Assembly (NCBI GenBank): GCA_028876495.1
Contig: JAGWRO010000092.1
Location: forward strand, 1 to 46,656
From: Bacteroidota bacterium
GTDB lineage: Bacteria; Bacteroidota; Bacteroidia; Chitinophagales; Chitinophagaceae
DNA length: 46,656 nt
Reading direction: 5' to 3'
Shown: positions 43,548 to 46,656 of the stretch, in pieces
Layout of the letters: each line of letters opens with the position of its first letter
How positions within the stretch are numbered: the first letter of the stretch is position 1
Made by a program: the position numbers and the translations under genes
Notes under the pieces: generated by a model
What the model saw: the letters and a program-made list of their open reading frames with translations, nothing else
The model's database searches: none
Told to the model about the DNA's origin: nothing

Positions 43548-46505
43548 CTAAAGATCCGGTAAATTTATAAATTTATCCAAACGGAAATTTTGAATGTCAA
43601 TACTGAATGAAATCGTTTTCCAGAATCTTTTGTTTCCTAATGTTGACTTATAATAATCACTATAAATTTTACTGTAAAGAACAGGGATATAAACGTTGAC
43701 AAGATTTTTATATAAGCAGATCTGCAGACCGGCATCATAAAGAAATTTTCCGGTAACAGCATCTTTTTTCCACGCTTCTGCATACGTACCTACATCAAAA
43801 AATATTTTAAGTGGATTTGCAGCATTAAAAACCTGGAATGGATTCATTTGTTTTGGAAAATCAGAAGTTAAATTAAGAGCAGCAAGCCAGTTATCTGTTT
43901 TCCCTATTTTACTGGATAGCAGGTCTGACCGTACTTTGAAGCCGCCATCACGAATCATTATTTGCTGTGAAGGAGCACCTTCAAATTCATTTCTTCCAAC
44001 AAAATAATTACTGTAAGTATAATCTTCATAACCATTTGCTCCTGTTAGATTGAGGTGATAGCGATCTGTAGCGAATTGCTTATAAATTGTCCGGGCACTT
44101 AAGTACACAAATTTTCCGGCAAATAAACGCGCATTCATTCCCCCACCTTTTGGGTAGTTGAAAAAATATTTTCCTTCGAATGAAAATCTTAAAAAATTGT
44201 TTGCCTGCTGTAAAACAACATTTGAAGAATAAGGATAAAGTGCGCGATTATCTTCTATAGTAAAATTTAATTGATTTAGATACCTGTTAATTTTAGGGTA
44301 GGTGATAATATCCTTTTGCAGCAGTGTGTCTCTTTGAAATGATAAAGCAGTTTCCCGAATAAAATAAGTTTTCCATTGAACCCATTTTTTTATCGTACTT
44401 GTCGCCTTCTTGTTTTTGAAAATGAACTTTACAGACGGAACGATTTTAGAAAAATCCAAATAATTTTTTGCGCCGGTTGAATCAGTAAATTCATCCATTG
44501 AAAATTTTTCTGCGCTTAAAGAGATTTCAGCTTTTCTTATCCAACCATAACTCATAATATCATAGCCGGCTCTTGCAATTCCATTTAACGTTTTACTGCC
44601 CGTAGCATACAGTGGAGCAACAAAAAAATGAAATTTTGGTTCTGGTAAGGTGTAATTATGAACCAGAGCTCCCAGCATTAATTTGTCGTAAAAATTATAA
44701 CCTGCGGCAGGCGAAAGAAAAAGATAATTGTATTTATCAGTATTCTTAAAATTGAAGAATGAAGCAACTTTAAATTCTTTTTTTGGCGGCGGTTCCAATC
44801 GACCTTTTTTATTCAGTAGCGAAAAAATTGTATTCATATTTTTGCCGCTCAAATTTTCTACTACTTTTTCAAAATCTTCAGGATAAGGATGTTTGAATTT
44901 CCAAAGGTTATAATATTGATGAAGGCAACTGTCAAATACATTTTTACCCACAAAATCCTCCAGCTTTTTCATCCATAAACCGGTTTTGTAATAAGCGATC
45001 ACATCATAATTTGTTTCGGAAAAATCCTGTGACGGCGTTTCAATCGGTTGGTCTTTTTTTGCAGCAAGCTGGGTTCTGTATTCAATATCTTCATCGTCTG
45101 CAGGAATTCTTTTCTCCAAAAAATCTTCTTTTTGTTCAATTTTTGGATATTTTAATTTTTTATAGCGATTGTCAAAATACGTATTCATTCCTTCGTCCAT
45201 CCATGGATGGTCTCTTTCGTTGGTGGCTAAAATGCCGTAAACCCAGTTGTGACCTACTTCGTGTTCAATCGTCATGTCCAATGATTGCTGGTCAGGCATT
45301 GGAGAAATACTTGTGATTGTTGGGTATTCCATGCCACCTGAGAAACCCATTTTCGCTTCAACAGCAGTAACCGTATTATAAGGATATTCACCCAGCCATT
45401 TGCTTCTTGTTTTGATTGCGTCTTTAATGAACTCAATACTATTTCTCCAGATTACTGAATCGGCTGGAAGAAAAAATGACCAGGCATTTATTATTTTCCC
45501 AGAAGCCAACTGCAGGGTATCATTTCTGACGGTGAAGTTCTTATCTGCAAACCACGCAAAATCATGAATATCTTTTTGTTTATAAATCAGGGTTTTTGTT
45601 TTTTCAGGTATGAGCTTTGAGGTATCAGGGAGCAGGTTTGATATGGATTTTTTATTAATTGGTTTTATCTTTTTATGTGAAGGTTGATATTTCTTTTTTA
45701 CTTTTTTCTTCCCTTTATGTAAATCATCTTCTTTGCCATTTATCAGTTGCCTATTGCTGATAGCCGATTGCTGATTGCCGGTTGCTTTTTCCTTTAGCCT
45801 AGTCTCCTCGTCTTTATTCTGTAATTCACCGGTGGCAGCTACAATATAATTTTTGGGAACAGTGATGTGAACCTCGTAATTTCCAAATTCACTATAAAAT
45901 TCTCCCTGGTCGAGGTAAGGCATTGGATGCCATCCTTTAGTGTCGTATACTGCAGGTTTCGGATACCACTGCGTAATTTGATATGAGTGATCTACATGAC
46001 CTCCCCGGGAAAAGTTAAAAGGTATTTTTTCATGAAAAGGCGTAGAGATTTTAATAGTTTCTCCGGATAGGAGTGGCGCAGGCAAAATTAGTTTTGCGAC
46101 ATCAATATACAACGAGTCGTCTTCAAGATTAGCGGTTGTGCCATTTACTTTAAAATCCAATCGATTGATATATCCACGTTTAGCTTCATCGCTAAAATAA
46201 AAATCAGTTCTTCCTAATTGAAGCAATTGTTCACTAAATGCCGTCCTGTCATTTTTATAAGCATTGGGCCACAGATGAAACCAAATGTAATGAAGTGTGT
46301 CCGGAGAATTATTGGTATAATTGATAATTTCAAAACCATCCAGTGTGTTTTCTATGTCATTTAAGGTTACATCAATTGAATAATTTACCTGCTGTTGAAA
46401 ATATTTTGATTGGGCAAAGGTTACAGATAAGAGAAAATAAAAGAAGCCTGACAGGAAAATTTTTTTCAAAGCAATTATTTGATCAAATATAAAAAATAAA
46501 AACAT
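43548..46505 (-). CDS. M1 family metallopeptidase with C-terminal outer-membrane barrel
   Basis: The 985-residue protein has an N-terminal signal (KKIFLSGFFYFLLSVTFAQS) and an M1 aminopeptidase-type domain. Zinc site HEVGH at 415-419 is followed by E438 of WMDEG, the expected 18 residues later. Between the N-terminal beta domain and the catalytic domain lies a Lys-rich linker (about 232-300) that includes a heptanucleotide-repeat-coded stretch. After about residue 590 the sequence changes to alternating polar/hydrophobic strands with many aromatic residues and ends in SFSIDIQNFRLDKFI. That is the pattern of an outer-membrane beta-barrel. Ordinary Bacteroidota M1 enzymes end near residue 600-650. 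It may be an outer-membrane-tethered peptidase; barrel assignment is by eye. Confidence 0.85.
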   Translation of the reverse strand: MFLFFIFDQIIALKKIFLSGFFYFLLSVTFAQSKYFQQQVNYSIDVTLNDIENTLDGFEIINYTNNSPDTLHYIWFHLWPNAYKNDRTAFSEQLLQLGRTDFYFSDEAKRGYINRLDFKVNGTTANLEDDSLYIDVAKLILPAPLLSGETIKISTPFHEKIPFNFSRGGHVDHSYQITQWYPKPAVYDTKGWHPMPYLDQGEFYSEFGNYEVHITVPKNYIVAATGELQNKDEETRLKEKATGNQQSAISNRQLINGKEDDLHKGKKKVKKKYQPSHKKIKPINKKSISNLLPDTSKLIPEKTKTLIYKQKDIHDFAWFADKNFTVRNDTLQLASGKIINAWSFFLPADSVIWRNSIEFIKDAIKTRSKWLGEYPYNTVTAVEAKMGFSGGMEYPTITSISPMPDQQSLDMTIEHEVGHNWVYGILATNERDHPWMDEGMNTYFDNRYKKLKYPKIEQKEDFLEKRIPADDEDIEYRTQLAAKKDQPIETPSQDFSETNYDVIAYYKTGLWMKKLEDFVGKNVFDSCLHQYYNLWKFKHPYPEDFEKVVENLSGKNMNTIFSLLNKKGRLEPPPKKEFKVASFFNFKNTDKYNYLFLSPAAGYNFYDKLMLGALVHNYTLPEPKFHFFVAPLYATGSKTLNGIARAGYDIMSYGWIRKAEISLSAEKFSMDEFTDSTGAKNYLDFSKIVPSVKFIFKNKKATSTIKKWVQWKTYFIRETALSFQRDTLLQKDIITYPKINRYLNQLNFTIEDNRALYPYSSNVVLQQANNFLRFSFEGKYFFNYPKGGGMNARLFAGKFVYLSARTIYKQFATDRYHLNLTGANGYEDYTYSNYFVGRNEFEGAPSQQIMIRDGGFKVRSDLLSSKIGKTDNWLAALNLTSDFPKQMNPFQVFNAANPLKIFFDVGTYAEAWKKDAVTGKFLYDAGLQICLYKNLVNVYIPVLYSKIYSDYYKSTLGNKRFWKTISFSIDIQNFRLDKFINLPDL
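45742..45785 (-). repeat. Heptanucleotide tandem repeat inside the peptidase gene
   Basis: Six seven-base units follow one another on the plus strand (ATCAGTT, GCCTATT, GCTGATA, GCCGATT, GCTGATT, GCCGGTT), with a consensus near GCYGATT. They are translated in frame as GNQQSAISNRQ within the basic linker of the M1 peptidase. Seven is not a multiple of three, so unit gain or loss would shift the frame. Confidence 0.75.
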
Positions 46506-46547
46506 CGCATATAGTGCAAAGTCTCCATGTAACCTAAAAAGTAACTG

Positions 46548-46581
46548 TTGAGGCAGTTAAGAAAGTAGTCAAATAAATTTG
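46548..46581 (+). promoter_or_regulatory. Candidate promoter of the right-edge gene
   Basis: TAAATTTG (46574-46581) matches TAnnTTTG, with TTG at 46548-46550, 23 bases upstream. It points rightward toward the ATG at 46624. Confidence 0.45.
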
Positions 46582-46623
46582 CTACAGTAACTTTTAATTA
46601 TCATTATCAAAACCTCAACAGTC

Positions 46624-46656
46624 ATGAATAAAGTTAATTCAAATTTCGAAGGTCAC
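46624..46656 (+). CDS. Start of an unidentified gene (3' cut by window edge)
   Basis: An ATG at 46624 opens a frame of 11 codons (MNKVNSNFEGH) that runs to the end of the window. A TAnnTTTG-type promoter lies 40 to 75 bases upstream, which supports a real gene. Too little protein is visible to assign a family. Confidence 0.45.
   Translation, partial: MNKVNSNFEGH

Noticed and set aside
1-46656. CRISPR arrays, insertion sequences, prophage or integrase genes
   Set aside because: No regularly spaced repeats, transposase or integrase motifs were seen on either strand.

Overview
The window is AT-rich DNA from a member of the Bacteroidota, most likely near the Chitinophagaceae. Four signs point there: a secreted protein with a type IX secretion (T9SS) C-terminal sorting domain, promoter-like TTTG/TAnnTTTG elements, an UpxY-type NusG paralogue in a polysaccharide operon, and an OmpH/Skp protein of Bacteroidota style. 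The genus cannot be settled from the sequence alone.

Layout. 1-991 (+): the 3' end of a T9SS-secreted PKD-repeat protein. 1077-36194 (all on -): one long exopolysaccharide (EPS) cluster with 28 intact genes and one pseudogene. 36195-36985: a 791-base control region holding a candidate EPS promoter, a hairpin and a compound repeat. 36986-42517 (+): core genes, namely an orphan 106-residue protein, a THUMP RNA methyltransferase, an OmpH-like chaperone, an APC permease, a heptose-kinase-type sugar kinase and ispD. 42503-43414 (-): a FemAB/GNAT-like protein. 43548-46505 (-): an M1 peptidase with an apparent C-terminal outer-membrane barrel. 46624 to the edge (+): the first codons of another gene.

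How the EPS genes work together. Reading leftward from 36194, Wza-like export lipoprotein, Wzc-like co-polymerase/tyrosine autokinase and UpxY come first. Next are Gmd, the Wzx flippase, Wzy polymerase, six GT4 and one GT2 glycosyltransferases, two asparagine synthase-type amidotransferases, a UDP-glucuronate 4-epimerase-like SDR, a VpsJ-like protein, an AlgD-like GDP-mannose 6-dehydrogenase and the initiating polyprenyl-phosphate sugar transferase. A 209-base gap then separates a second module: SDR, FAD oxidoreductase, NodB-type deacetylase, WecB, two methyltransferases, a DPM1-like GT2 and two GT-C membrane transferases. Together this looks like a Wzx/Wzy-dependent heteropolysaccharide containing uronic acids that may be amidated, with a tail module that may add sugars from polyprenyl-phosphate donors.

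The main points for a second look are a decayed second copy of wecB at about 3217-3608, the uronic-acid/amidotransferase gene set, the M1 peptidase-barrel fusion with a heptanucleotide repeat in its linker, an intrinsic terminator that runs straight into the permease start codon, the architecture of the EPS control region, and several non-ATG starts at tightly coupled gene junctions. Everything here is read by eye; no database search was run.
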